In this document: piece after piece, positions 16,318 through 24,509 of the stretch | How the letters are laid out: the number at the start of each line of letters is the position of its first letter | Position numbering within the stretch: the stretch's first letter is position 1 | Origin: HR10 sp964615335 | GTDB lineage: Bacteria > Acidobacteriota > Blastocatellia > HR10 | DNA: 64,000 nt | NCBI GenBank assembly: GCA_964615335.1 | Contig: CAZTMT010000003.1 | Coordinates: 180,478-244,477 of the forward strand | Reading direction: 5' to 3' | Made by a program: the position numbers and the translations under genes | The notes under the pieces: generated by a model | What the model was told of the DNA's origin: nothing | Databases searched by the model: none | What the model saw: only the letters and a program-made list of their open reading frames with translations

Positions 16318-16866
16318 TCAGCGGCGAATCATAAAATCTTCCGGTTCGACGCCCAGCGCTTCGGCCAAACGGGTATAGTAGTTAAAGAGCGCAGCGACCT
16401 GAGCGACATTCAGGATGTCTTCATCGCTCAATCCGCGCGCGCGCAAGCTGTTGATCACAGCCTCATCAATGCGATGCATATCCCGGGTGATGAGGACGGC
16501 ATAATCGAGCATCGCCCGCGTGCGCTCATCCAGCTCGGCCCGACGATAATCCGACTTGATCTGTTCGACGAGCCGCTCATCGCCTGTAATCTGACGGAGA
16601 TCCTCCCCGTGCGCTTCGGTTCAGTAGAAGCAGTCGTTCGTCTTGGAGACGACGACAGCGATCATCTCGCGCTGAGCGCGACTCAAGCTCGACGGGCCGA
16701 ACATGATCGCCTTGTAAAGCTCGGTCGAAGCCTTGAGCACATGCGGATTCAGGCTCTGAACGCGAACGATGTTAAAGACGCGACCCGCTCGCCGGATGGC
16801 CGCATCGTAGAGTTCCTTGAGTTGTCCGGTGGCTTCCTCCGGTGGAATCGTCTTGATCCAAGCCAT
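16318..16866 (-). CDS. AhpD/carboxymuconolactone-decarboxylase-family selenoprotein (Sec82)
   Basis: Reading through one in-frame TGA (16621-16623) gives 182 residues starting MAWIKTIPPEEATGQL, the usual length and sequence of peroxidase-related AhpD-like proteins. The TGA falls at residue 82 in NDCFY-U-TEAHGEDL, exactly at the second cysteine of the CxxC-x3-H active site, the catalytic cysteine in AhpD. Downstream the frame continues conserved (LDYAVLITRDMHRIDEAVIN, then AQVAALFNYYTRLAEALG). A stem-loop with GG in its loop starts 10 nt after the TGA. Expected role: thiol/selenol-dependent peroxide reduction. Alternative: a pseudogene with a nonsense mutation, less likely given two further cases in this window. 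Confidence 0.85.
16594..16610 (-). promoter_or_regulatory. Bacterial SECIS-like stem-loop of the AhpD-like gene
   Basis: On the minus strand ACGGGG (16610-16605) pairs with CTCCGT (16599-16594), six pairs including one G-U, around the loop AGGAU, which carries GG. The loop begins 16 nt after the TGA, at the lower edge of the spacing known for bacterial SECIS elements (about 16-37 nt). Confidence 0.65.
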
Positions 16867-17145
16867 AGACCAGCAATTATGACCCTCCAGCGGGCCTCTG
16901 TCAAGCAAGGACCGGGCAGGCGTTTCACAGCACCCTCTCCCGTAACACTGCCGGCGTTGCGCCCCTGGCAGGCTTGTCAGAAACGGTGAACTCCCGCAGG
17001 CTTTCGGTCGCGGGGACGGCACTATTGGGCGTTGAGTTCGTACCCGTGGGATTCATCCGCTTCAGTTGATCTAAGGCCTTCTGTATCAGGGGGATTACCG
17101 TAGGGTTCGTTCAAGTCACAGCGATTTGGTCACTTACATAAGACC
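16867..17145. other. Intergenic stretch without recognised gene
   Basis: Between the divergent AhpD-like and GntR genes. No open frame with a plausible ribosome binding site, tRNA or repeat was recognised; only the GntR promoter at its right end (separate entry) stands out. The local sequence becomes AT-richer from about 17110. Confidence 0.5.
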
Positions 17146-17174
17146 TTGACTACAAACAAAAAATGTGCTATTTT
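17146..17174 (+). promoter_or_regulatory. Strong sigma-70-like promoter of the GntR gene and island
   Basis: TTGACT (17146-17151) and TATTTT (17169-17174) are separated by exactly 17 bp of A-rich spacer. It lies 25 bp upstream of the GntR start codon and is the only clear promoter before the long same-strand island. Confidence 0.65.
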
Positions 17175-17199
17175 GAACTCCGAATGAGGAATACGGTAT

Positions 17200-17943
17200 A
17201 TGATTAAAGAGTTGGTCAAGCAGGAGAGAGTGCGGATTTCGGATACGGAATATGCCTATGCCATTTTGCGCCAGGCTATTCTGGAGGGGTTGATTCGTCC
17301 AGGAGAACGGCTCGTTCTGGATCAGCTGGCGGAGCAATTGCAGCTGAGCCGGACCCCCATTCGGGAAGCTCTGCTTTTATTAGAAGCCGATGGGCTGGTA
17401 CAACGACGTCCAAAGCGGGGCCTCATTGTACGCAGCTATACGGAGAAAGACATTGTAGAAGTCTATCGTCTGCGAGCCATCTTGGAGAGCGCTGCGGCTC
17501 GGGAAGCTCTCGCCCATATCGGGGAAGAGGAGCTTCAGCGAATGTGGAAGCTCTACCACGAGATGGAGGAGCTTATTGAGGAAGCTTCGGGATTAGATCC
17601 CGCGCACCGGTCCCGATGGGTGAAGGCGATGGTGACTCGAAATAATGAGTTCCATGGGACATTTGTCCGGGCGAGTCGGCTTTCGCTCTTGGAGAAGGTC
17701 CTCCGGGACGTCGTCGAAGTGCCGTTGATCTTTCGCGCCTTCTCCTGGTATACGCCTGAGCAGCTGCGGCGCTCTAATGCGCAGCATCGAGAGATTATCG
17801 AGGCGCTTTCGGAGCGAAATGTCGCGCGGGTGGAGCGGGTTGTCCACGAGCATCTGGCACTGGCGCAACAGGCTTTATTGGAGCGGATGAGGGAGCAGCC
17901 GCACGGGCTCTTTCCTGAAGCGACGGAGGGGACAGCGCCTTAA
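17200..17943 (+). CDS. GntR-family transcriptional regulator with FCD domain
   Basis: 247 residues. The winged helix-turn-helix spans about 20-85 (RLVLDQLAEQLQLSRTPIREALLLLEADGLVQRRPKRGLIV), followed by a FadR-type all-helical FCD effector domain with its metal-binding His pattern (NNEFHGTF, QHREIIEAL, HEHLALA). FCD regulators respond to small carboxylates and usually control adjacent catabolic genes. It heads the run of plus-strand genes ending near 47.8 kb, making it the likely regulator of the island; the ligand is unknown. Confidence 0.9.
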   Translation: MIKELVKQERVRISDTEYAYAILRQAILEGLIRPGERLVLDQLAEQLQLSRTPIREALLLLEADGLVQRRPKRGLIVRSYTEKDIVEVYRLRAILESAAAREALAHIGEEELQRMWKLYHEMEELIEEASGLDPAHRSRWVKAMVTRNNEFHGTFVRASRLSLLEKVLRDVVEVPLIFRAFSWYTPEQLRRSNAQHREIIEALSERNVARVERVVHEHLALAQQALLERMREQPHGLFPEATEGTAP

Positions 17944-18055
17944 GCTCAGGTAAGCCTTCGGATGGGGATCGCACAGATCCTCGTGCCGGAGGTGAGTGAA
18001 AACGTCGTTGAGATGAGAAGAATCCAGCCCTTTTGGCTGAAGAGGCGGTAGCTTT

Positions 18056-19231
18056 GTGAAGCCCTTTGCGACAGTCCCCGAAGCGATTGAAGAATTGCGC
18101 CAGGGGAGAATGCTTATTCTCGTGGATGACGAAGATCGGGAGAATGAGGGAGACCTCTGCTGTGCGGCGGAGAAGGTAACGCCTCAGATCATCAACTTCA
18201 TGGCCCAACAGGGGCGAGGACTCATTTGCCTCTCACTGACCGAGGAGCAATGTGAGCGGTTACAGCTTCCCCTGCAGGTTCACGAGAACGAGTCACCCTA
18301 TGGGACGGCCTTCTGCGTCTCCATAGATGCGCGCGAAGGTATCACGACGGGTATCTCTGCTTATGACCGAGCCCGAACGATTCTGACGGCGATTGATCCG
18401 CAGGCGAGGCCTTCGGACCTGGTTCGTCCAGGGCATGTTTTTCCCCTCCGAGCGCGGCGAGGGGGGGTATTAGTTCGAGCCGGGCACACGGAAGCCTCTG
18501 TGGATCTGGCTCGCTTGGCGGGACTGACGCCGGCGGGAGTCATCTGTGAGATCATGAGAGAAGATGGGACGATGGCCCGATTGCCCGATCTTGTGGCCTT
18601 CGCCCAGCAGCACGGGATGAAAATCCTCACGATCGCCGAACTCATCCGATATCGGCTTCAGAAGGAGATGTTCGTTCAGAAGGTGGCCGAAGCCCCTCTC
18701 GCGACTCGCTACGGAGATTTTCGTGCCATCGCCTTTGCGTCCACGTTAGATCCTCAGGAAGTACATGTCGCTCTGGTTAAAGGGGAGGTTGCGGGGGAGA
18801 ATCCCGTGCTCGTTCGGGTTCATGCCGGGCCGGCGTTGGATGATCTGCTTCCTTGCCGATGTCCTGAAGGAGGTCTTGTTCAGGCTGCTCTTCGGATGAT
18901 TGCTTCTTGGGGACAAGGAGTTCTCGTCTACCTTATCCGGCGGCACTCGTTGAGTGAAACCCTGCTTCGTGATCTCCAGAGGCATCAGGGCTCAGATGGA
19001 GATAAACGGATCCAGGGTGCTCAAGAGCCTGAAAAAGGTCCGGGAGAGCCTGTCTCCTCTTGGGACATGCGCGAGTATGGGATAGGGGCACAAATTCTCT
19101 ACTGCTTGGGCATTCGCCGAATGCGGCTTTTGACAAATCATCCTAAGAGGCTTGCCGCTTTGGCCGGATTTGGGTTAGAGATTGTCGAGCATATCCCCCT
19201 GGTTCCGGAGGAGTCTGTTCCCAGGGCATAA
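18056..19231 (+). CDS. RibBA-like protein: DHBP synthase with degenerate GTP cyclohydrolase II domain
   Basis: 391 residues with a GTG start. The N-terminal 200 residues are a complete 3,4-dihydroxy-2-butanone-4-phosphate synthase (RENEGD at 28-33, GHTEASVDLARLAG at 143-156). The C-terminal half aligns with GTP cyclohydrolase II (REYGIGAQILYCLGIRRMRLLTNHPKR at 339-365) but has lost key parts: RVHSEC is RVHAGPA (zinc Cys replaced by Pro259, though C267 and C269 remain) and the EGRGIGL catalytic loop reads RRHSLSETLL (295-304). RibB activity is likely, GTP cyclohydrolase activity is not. Its place among FMN-dependent oxygenases suggests dedicated flavin supply (inference). Confidence 0.82.
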   Translation: MKPFATVPEAIEELRQGRMLILVDDEDRENEGDLCCAAEKVTPQIINFMAQQGRGLICLSLTEEQCERLQLPLQVHENESPYGTAFCVSIDAREGITTGISAYDRARTILTAIDPQARPSDLVRPGHVFPLRARRGGVLVRAGHTEASVDLARLAGLTPAGVICEIMREDGTMARLPDLVAFAQQHGMKILTIAELIRYRLQKEMFVQKVAEAPLATRYGDFRAIAFASTLDPQEVHVALVKGEVAGENPVLVRVHAGPALDDLLPCRCPEGGLVQAALRMIASWGQGVLVYLIRRHSLSETLLRDLQRHQGSDGDKRIQGAQEPEKGPGEPVSSWDMREYGIGAQILYCLGIRRMRLLTNHPKRLAALAGFGLEIVEHIPLVPEESVPRA

Positions 19232-19253
19232 TTTCGGAAGGAGGAGGGAAAAC

Positions 19254-19973
19254 ATGGCTTTTTCTCGGATAAGGCGGATAGGTGTGATCGTCCCTTCATC
19301 GAATACGACGATGGAGCGAGAGCTATGGGAGATGTTGCCGGAGGGGTACAGTTTGCATGTCGCGCGGATGAGGATGCAGCAGGTGACACCGGAGGAGTTG
19401 CGTCGGATGGATGAGGAATCGGAGCGGGCAGCTCGTGAGCTGGCTGATGCGCAGGTTGCGGCCGTCGCCTACGGGTGCACGATCGCTATCATGTGTCGAG
19501 AGCCGGGGTATGAACAGGAGGCGCAGAGGAGACTGGAAAAAGTGGCTCGAGCGCCCGTCGTCATCAGTGCGACGGCTGTGTTAGAAGCGCTTCGAGCGCT
19601 GGGAATTCGGCGCGTGGCCTTGGCAACGCCTTATCTGGATGCGGTGGCCGCGCATGAGATAGCTTTTTTGCAGGCCTATGGGGTGGAGGTGGTGGATAAC
19701 CGGAACCTCAATATCGCCGAGAACGTGGAGGTGGGGGATCAACCCGAAGAGGTGACTTATGAATTGGTGCATCAGCTCGATCTGCGGCAGGCTGATGGGA
19801 TTTTGATCAGCTGTGCCCAGTTGCCAAGTGCGGGAGTGATCGAGAAGCTCGAGCAGGAGCTCGATCGGCCCGTGCTGAGTACGAACACGGCCACCCTGTG
19901 GGCTCTTCTCCGACGCTTGGGACAATCTATCCCCCTCAGGGGATATGGACGGCTCTTGGCCTCTCCCTCTTGA
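19254..19973 (+). CDS. Maleate cis-trans isomerase/arylmalonate decarboxylase-family protein
   Basis: 239 residues from the ATG at 19254, preceded by GGAAGGAGGAGG. The Asp/Glu racemase-like fold is suggested by RIGVIVPSSNTTMERELWEMLP at the N-terminus and two cysteines in the family's catalytic places: AYGCTIAIMC (near 75) and ILISCAQLPSAG (near 195). Family members isomerise maleate to fumarate or decarboxylate arylmalonates using this cysteine pair. In a gentisate-type pathway maleate or maleylpyruvate products would need such an enzyme, which fits the dioxygenases downstream; the substrate is inferred only. Confidence 0.78.
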   Translation: MAFSRIRRIGVIVPSSNTTMERELWEMLPEGYSLHVARMRMQQVTPEELRRMDEESERAARELADAQVAAVAYGCTIAIMCREPGYEQEAQRRLEKVARAPVVISATAVLEALRALGIRRVALATPYLDAVAAHEIAFLQAYGVEVVDNRNLNIAENVEVGDQPEEVTYELVHQLDLRQADGILISCAQLPSAGVIEKLEQELDRPVLSTNTATLWALLRRLGQSIPLRGYGRLLASPS

Positions 19974-20008
19974 GCCTCGAGGATAAAAATCATAAAAGGA
20001 GGTGTGCT

Positions 20009-21073
20009 ATGGAATTCTGTTTGAACTTCTTCCCGGATGCTTGGCCCGATCGCAAGCCGGGAGATCAATATTTTCGCGAGGTTCTTGACCTGGTGGAGAT
20101 CGGGGAGCAGCTCGGATATGATAGCGTCAAGACGGTAGAGCATTATTTTCGCCCATATGGGGGGTACTGCCCCGATCCTCTGATCTTTTTCGCGGCGGCT
20201 TCGCAGCGGACGCGTTACATGCGCTTTATCGTGGGGGCTGTCTTACCGGTCTTCAATCATCCGCTGAAGCTGGCCGGGGAGATCGGGATGATCGATTGTA
20301 TTAGCGGGGGACGCTTTGAGTTGGGAATCGCCCGTGCCTTCCTCCCTCACGAATTCGATGCCTTCGGTATCCCCTTGGACGAAAGTCGCGCTCGCTTTGA
20401 AGAGGGAGTGGATGTCTTAATCCGGCTCCTGAGCGAAGAGAATGTCGTTCATGAAGGGCGGTTTCATCGGTGGTCGCGGCCGGTCACCTCTCTCCCGCGT
20501 CCTGTGCAAAAGCCGCATCCCCCGATTTGGATCGCCGCAGTGGCCACACGGGAATCCTTCGAGTGGATAGGGCGCCGTGGCTATCGGCTCATGGTCGTGC
20601 CGTATCTGGCTCCCTATAAGGAGCTGGCCGAGAGCATCCAGCTCTATCGGGAGACCTATCGAGCCGCCGGCCATCCTCCGGAAAACGAGCGTGTGCTCAT
20701 GGTCCTTCATATGTACGCGGCCGAGTCATCGCGCGAAGCGCGCGAGGGAGCCCGTCCCTATATGGTGCAGTACATTCAGACCTTCTTACACGCCGTGAAA
20801 GAATGGGGCGATCGGCACTCGAGTTCCTATAGTCCGGCCTATGCCAAGATCCCACAAATCCTGGAGTCGATGACCTACGAGCGGGTTCTGGAAGAGCATC
20901 GGGCCTTAATTGGAAGGCCGGACGAGATCGTCGAACAGATGCGCTATCTGGAATCCATTTTCGGACGTATCGACGTGGTTTCCATGCAGGTCAACTATGG
21001 TATGATGCCCTTTGAGAAAGCGCGTCGTTCGATCGAACTTTTCGCCAAGTACGCTATGCCCAAACTGCGATAG
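20009..21073 (+). CDS. Luciferase-like flavin-dependent monooxygenase 1
   Basis: 354 residues from the ATG at 20009, preceded by AAAGGAGGTG. Luciferase-like TIM-barrel features: EFCLNFFPD start, EIGEQLGYDSVKTVEHYF, HPLKLAGEIGMIDCISGGRFELGIARAF and RPVQKPHPPIWIA, the last typical of the alkanal-monooxygenase-like group. These enzymes use reduced FMN (or F420) and oxygen. Two similar paralogues occur at 29714 and 30815, and a flavin reductase lies at 25534. Unlike bioluminescent LuxA, island members are expected to oxygenate a catabolic substrate. Confidence 0.85.
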   Translation: MEFCLNFFPDAWPDRKPGDQYFREVLDLVEIGEQLGYDSVKTVEHYFRPYGGYCPDPLIFFAAASQRTRYMRFIVGAVLPVFNHPLKLAGEIGMIDCISGGRFELGIARAFLPHEFDAFGIPLDESRARFEEGVDVLIRLLSEENVVHEGRFHRWSRPVTSLPRPVQKPHPPIWIAAVATRESFEWIGRRGYRLMVVPYLAPYKELAESIQLYRETYRAAGHPPENERVLMVLHMYAAESSREAREGARPYMVQYIQTFLHAVKEWGDRHSSSYSPAYAKIPQILESMTYERVLEEHRALIGRPDEIVEQMRYLESIFGRIDVVSMQVNYGMMPFEKARRSIELFAKYAMPKLR

Positions 21074-21123
21074 TTCGATCGAGGCGTTTGCGCACATTCA
21101 TTTCCATCTTGAAGGAGGTGGCG

Positions 21124-21507
21124 ATGAAACCCTGGATCTTTTATCACAAGCATGGCTGAGCCGTATGCGAGAAAGCGAAAGCGTGGCTTTCGCACAAGAG
21201 AGTTCCGTATGAGGAGAGAGACATCTTAGCCCATCCCCCGTCCCTTGAGGAACTCAAGCGCATCGCGCAGCAGCTTCCAAACGGAGCGCGCGCTCTGATC
21301 AATCCGAACAAGATCGGAGAAGAAGCCTATCAGCGCTACCTGGCGGGGCGGGAACAGACGATCCCTGAAGAGGAGTTGCTCGAGGTCTTCTCCACGTATC
21401 CGGATCTTCTGCTCAAACCCATTGTGGTGGCCTCCTGTGGAGTGAGCGTGGGGTTCGATCCGGATCGGTTGGAAAGTCTGTGGCAGCAAGAACAGAGCAC
21501 GAGGTGA
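21124..21507 (+). CDS. ArsC/Spx-family thioredoxin-fold selenoprotein (Sec12)
   Basis: An RBS GAAGGAGG stands 5 nt before the ATG at 21124. Reading through the TGA at 21157-21159 gives 127 residues starting MKPWIFYHKHG-U-AVCEKAKAWL. This matches the active site of arsenate-reductase/Spx-like proteins (hnpxCSxCRKALxxL), with Sec replacing the catalytic N-terminal Cys and C15 completing a U-x-x-C pair. The rest fits the family: PPSLEELKRIAQQL, ARALINPNK and YPDLLLKPIVVA, with a third Cys in VASCGVSVGF. A perfect 7-bp stem with a GG-containing loop starts 15 nt after the TGA. Role: probably a thiol/selenol reductase; arsenate as substrate is not established. It sits between an oxygenase and a TonB receptor in the island. 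Confidence 0.88.
21175..21193 (+). promoter_or_regulatory. Bacterial SECIS-like stem-loop of the ArsC-like gene
   Basis: GCGAAAG (21175-21181) pairs perfectly with CTTTCGC (21187-21193) around the loop CGUGG. The loop starts 22 nt after the TGA and contains GG, as in bacterial SECIS elements read by SelB. Confidence 0.75.
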
Positions 21508-21556
21508 CGAGCCTCGTCGCTTGCAGGCCAAAATTCAGATATGGAGGTATGGGGCT

Positions 21557-24499
21557 ATGAAGATGAAGATCTCGTTCATTCTCTCGATTCTTCTCGTTTC
21601 GATTCTTTTTGTCCTGGTCTCAGCCCAGGTCACGACGGCTCAATTGGCCGGCCAGGTGAAGGATCCGACTGGGGCTGTGATCGTGGGAGCTTCGGTGAGA
21701 ATTCGAAATACGGCGACAGGGCTGGTTCGGGAAGCGAGGACTTCGGAAGACGGCACATATCTTCTGCCCAATCTGCCCCCAGGGATCTACGAGCTGGAGA
21801 TCACTGCTCCGGGATTCCGCCCATATCGTCGGCAACAGATTGAGCTGACTATCGGTCAGAATGCGATGCTTGACGTTCGGCTCGATGTGGGAGAGGTGAC
21901 CGAGGTGGTGGCTGTCACCGGACAGGCGATCCTCTTAGATACGAGCAAGACAGAGATCAGTCAGGTCATCTCCGAGCGGCAGATCTCCGATCTTCCTATC
22001 AGTGGACGCAATTTCGTGGACTTCGTCCTGCTGAGTGCAAAAGTCGCTGTCGGGCGCGCGAACCTCGGAGGGGGACCGCAGCAGGAACCGCCCGTCGGCG
22101 TGGGCGTGACGGCGGCGGCGCGGCTCTCCTTCGGCGGACAAACCGAATACAGCACTTTCATCGCCGTGGATGGGGTGGATACGACGCAGACTTTCAACGG
22201 ATTGCAACGGAGCGCTCCTTCGCAAGAAGTGGCCAAAGAGTTCCGCGTCGTCAATACATCGTATTCGAGTGAGTTCGGGCGCGGCTTCGGCCTGGTCAAC
22301 ATCCTCACCCGCTCCGGGGGCAATGAGTATCACGGCAGTGCCTATGTTTACTTTCGTAATGAGGCGCTAGATGCCCGCAATATCCTTCAACTTCCCGGCC
22401 AAGAGCGCCTTCGGCAGGTGCAATATGGGACGGTGATCTCCGGACCGATTGTGAAGGACCGGACGTTCTTCATAGGCAACTATGAAGGGCAGCAGCGAGA
22501 TCAGAATCCTCTTTTCGCCGAGGTCATCCTGAGAAATCTCGCTTCCATCAATCGCGCCAAGCGCGCCCTCGGGTTCAGCGAGGAGAATACGGGAATTCTT
22601 CAAACGAACGACTACAATGTGCTCTTTGGGAAAGTGGATCACTCTCTCACACCAGCGAATGCGCTCTCGGTACGATATAACCTCGTCAAAGGGGAGAGCC
22701 TCAATGTGCTCCCGATCTCCCGAGCGTCTATGGCGCCCTCGACGGCTCGCGATAACGATCTCTCCGATCAGAGTCTGGCCGTCAGCATGACCTCGCTGGG
22801 GGGAGGGCGAGTCGTCAACGAAGTCCGCTTCCAATATGCCCGTCGGAACTTCACCTTCGATCCCGTCAACTTCACCGAGCCGGCCCTGGAGATCCCCAAT
22901 CTCATTCTCATGGGCCATTCGTATTCTGATTTCGAGCTCTATCGTGAGTCGCGGATCCAATTCTTGGATAACTTCACTTTCATTCGGGGAACTCACACGC
23001 TCAAGTTCGGGTTCGATTACAACCGGCTGTGGACGACCGAGCGGTGGACGGTCTTCTATCCTATGCGAGTGATCTTTCCCAGCCTGACGGCTTTCCTGAG
23101 TGATCCCCCCACTGTCGCGGCTTTGCAGTGGCTCCCTCCACGTTCTCGGCCCGACATCTCCATTGATCCCCAGACGCGAGCTGTCCCTGAGGAGTGGCGG
23201 CGTGCTGGGCGGGCCGCGATCGCGCATCACCTGGTCGGATTCTTCGCCCAGGACGAGTGGCGTCCTCGACCACAGGTCTCGTTCGTCTACGGATTCCGAT
23301 GGGATGCGCATCTTGTCCCTACGGACCTTGTCGAGCGCGATTTGAATAATGTTCAACCGCGAGTGGGCTTCTCTTGGAGTCTGGGGAAGGGGCGGAAGAC
23401 AGTAATTCGAAGCGGAGCGGGGATCTTTCATGACAAGTTCTTGCTGGGGGATCTGCTGGCAACGCGTCTGATCTCCGATCCTTTCTGGGGAGGAGTCTTC
23501 CCCTCCCACGCCAATCGCCCGGGATCACTCCTGTGGCGCACAATCGCTGGTCCTCCCGTCGCTACGCCAGCCTTCTTCACCTGGCTTCGGACGGGCGTCT
23601 ATCCTTCACCGAGCGATCCGGCCATTCGGCTGATTGGGGCGACTAATTTCGATCGGAGTAATGCTCAACCCTATAGTTTCCAGACGAGTTTGGAAATCGA
23701 ACAGGAAATCACACCGAGGCTCGTCTTCACGGCGAACTACTTGCGCGTCCGGGCTTTGAAACTGTCGGCCTTCCGCGGGAATTGGAATGCCCTTCCGACG
23801 GGGAGAGCACCTAATGGAAAGCCCTTCTATGGGGGACGAAGGATCCCGCAGTACGCCTTGGCCGCGTTCTATCAATACAACTCGCAATCCACGTACGATG
23901 GGGGGAGCTGGGGGATTCGCTTTCGCCCTTCCGAGGCCCTGGATGTGACGGCTCACTATACGTTCTCCAAGACCATAGACCTGCCGATTAATATTGCGCT
24001 GCAGAATATCCCGGAGGATCCCCTGAACTGGAATCTCGATCGCGGGCTGTCCAATCAACATGTCGCGCATCGGTTCGTCCTGAATTTCCTGATGACTGCC
24101 CCTCGTTCGTGGGGAATTCTGCGAGGATTCAAGCTGAGCGGGATCGTTCGGTTGGAGTCGCCGCGCTATTTCACGGTGTCCACCGGAGCCGATACCAATG
24201 GAGACGGGAATCCTCTGACGGATCGTCCCGGACTGCTGGGGCGCAATACGTATAAAGGCGATTCGTATTCCAATGTGGATCTCCGCCTGAGCCGAAACCT
24301 GCAGCTGAGTGAGCGCATCACGTTGGAACCTCTGGTGGAGTTCTTTAATCTCTTCAATACGGTGAATGTGATCGAGGTCAATACCGTATGGGGAGCGCCG
24401 ACTTTGGATGTTCCTCCCAATCCCATCTTCGGGTTCGGGACACCTCGCGCGGTCGCGAATGCACGGCAGATTCAATTCGCTCTCAAGGTGAGATTTTGA
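21557..24499 (+). CDS. Oar-like TonB-dependent outer-membrane receptor A
   Basis: 980 residues from the ATG at 21557 (MKMKISFILSILL, signal peptide). Mature N-terminus is a carboxypeptidase-regulatory-like beta-sandwich (AQLAGQVKDPTGAVIVGASVRI ... PPGIYELEITAPGFRPY), then a plug (EISQVISERQISDLPISGRNFVDF, SFGGQTEYSTFIAVDGVD) and a large barrel ending in IQFALKVRF. Proteins of this Oar/CarbopepD-reg type are abundant in Acidobacteriota and thought to import or anchor polymers. It is closely related to receptor B at 37500, sharing a 44-bp identical block. Its place among the catabolic genes suggests substrate uptake. Confidence 0.88.
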   Translation: MKMKISFILSILLVSILFVLVSAQVTTAQLAGQVKDPTGAVIVGASVRIRNTATGLVREARTSEDGTYLLPNLPPGIYELEITAPGFRPYRRQQIELTIGQNAMLDVRLDVGEVTEVVAVTGQAILLDTSKTEISQVISERQISDLPISGRNFVDFVLLSAKVAVGRANLGGGPQQEPPVGVGVTAAARLSFGGQTEYSTFIAVDGVDTTQTFNGLQRSAPSQEVAKEFRVVNTSYSSEFGRGFGLVNILTRSGGNEYHGSAYVYFRNEALDARNILQLPGQERLRQVQYGTVISGPIVKDRTFFIGNYEGQQRDQNPLFAEVILRNLASINRAKRALGFSEENTGILQTNDYNVLFGKVDHSLTPANALSVRYNLVKGESLNVLPISRASMAPSTARDNDLSDQSLAVSMTSLGGGRVVNEVRFQYARRNFTFDPVNFTEPALEIPNLILMGHSYSDFELYRESRIQFLDNFTFIRGTHTLKFGFDYNRLWTTERWTVFYPMRVIFPSLTAFLSDPPTVAALQWLPPRSRPDISIDPQTRAVPEEWRRAGRAAIAHHLVGFFAQDEWRPRPQVSFVYGFRWDAHLVPTDLVERDLNNVQPRVGFSWSLGKGRKTVIRSGAGIFHDKFLLGDLLATRLISDPFWGGVFPSHANRPGSLLWRTIAGPPVATPAFFTWLRTGVYPSPSDPAIRLIGATNFDRSNAQPYSFQTSLEIEQEITPRLVFTANYLRVRALKLSAFRGNWNALPTGRAPNGKPFYGGRRIPQYALAAFYQYNSQSTYDGGSWGIRFRPSEALDVTAHYTFSKTIDLPINIALQNIPEDPLNWNLDRGLSNQHVAHRFVLNFLMTAPRSWGILRGFKLSGIVRLESPRYFTVSTGADTNGDGNPLTDRPGLLGRNTYKGDSYSNVDLRLSRNLQLSERITLEPLVEFFNLFNTVNVIEVNTVWGAPTLDVPPNPIFGFGTPRAVANARQIQFALKVRF

Positions 24500-24509
24500 G
24501 GAGGGGACG

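Noticed and set aside
16318..17022. Two short separate genes or a decayed pseudogene in the AhpD-like region
   Set aside because: Both halves are in the same frame, fully conserved around the TGA, and the TGA replaces the catalytic Cys with a SECIS-like hairpin behind it; selenoprotein reading is better.
17944..18055. FMN riboswitch before the RibBA-like gene
   Set aside because: None of the conserved RFN-element stretches (e.g. GGGGCAGGGTGAAA-type) is present in this 112-bp gap.
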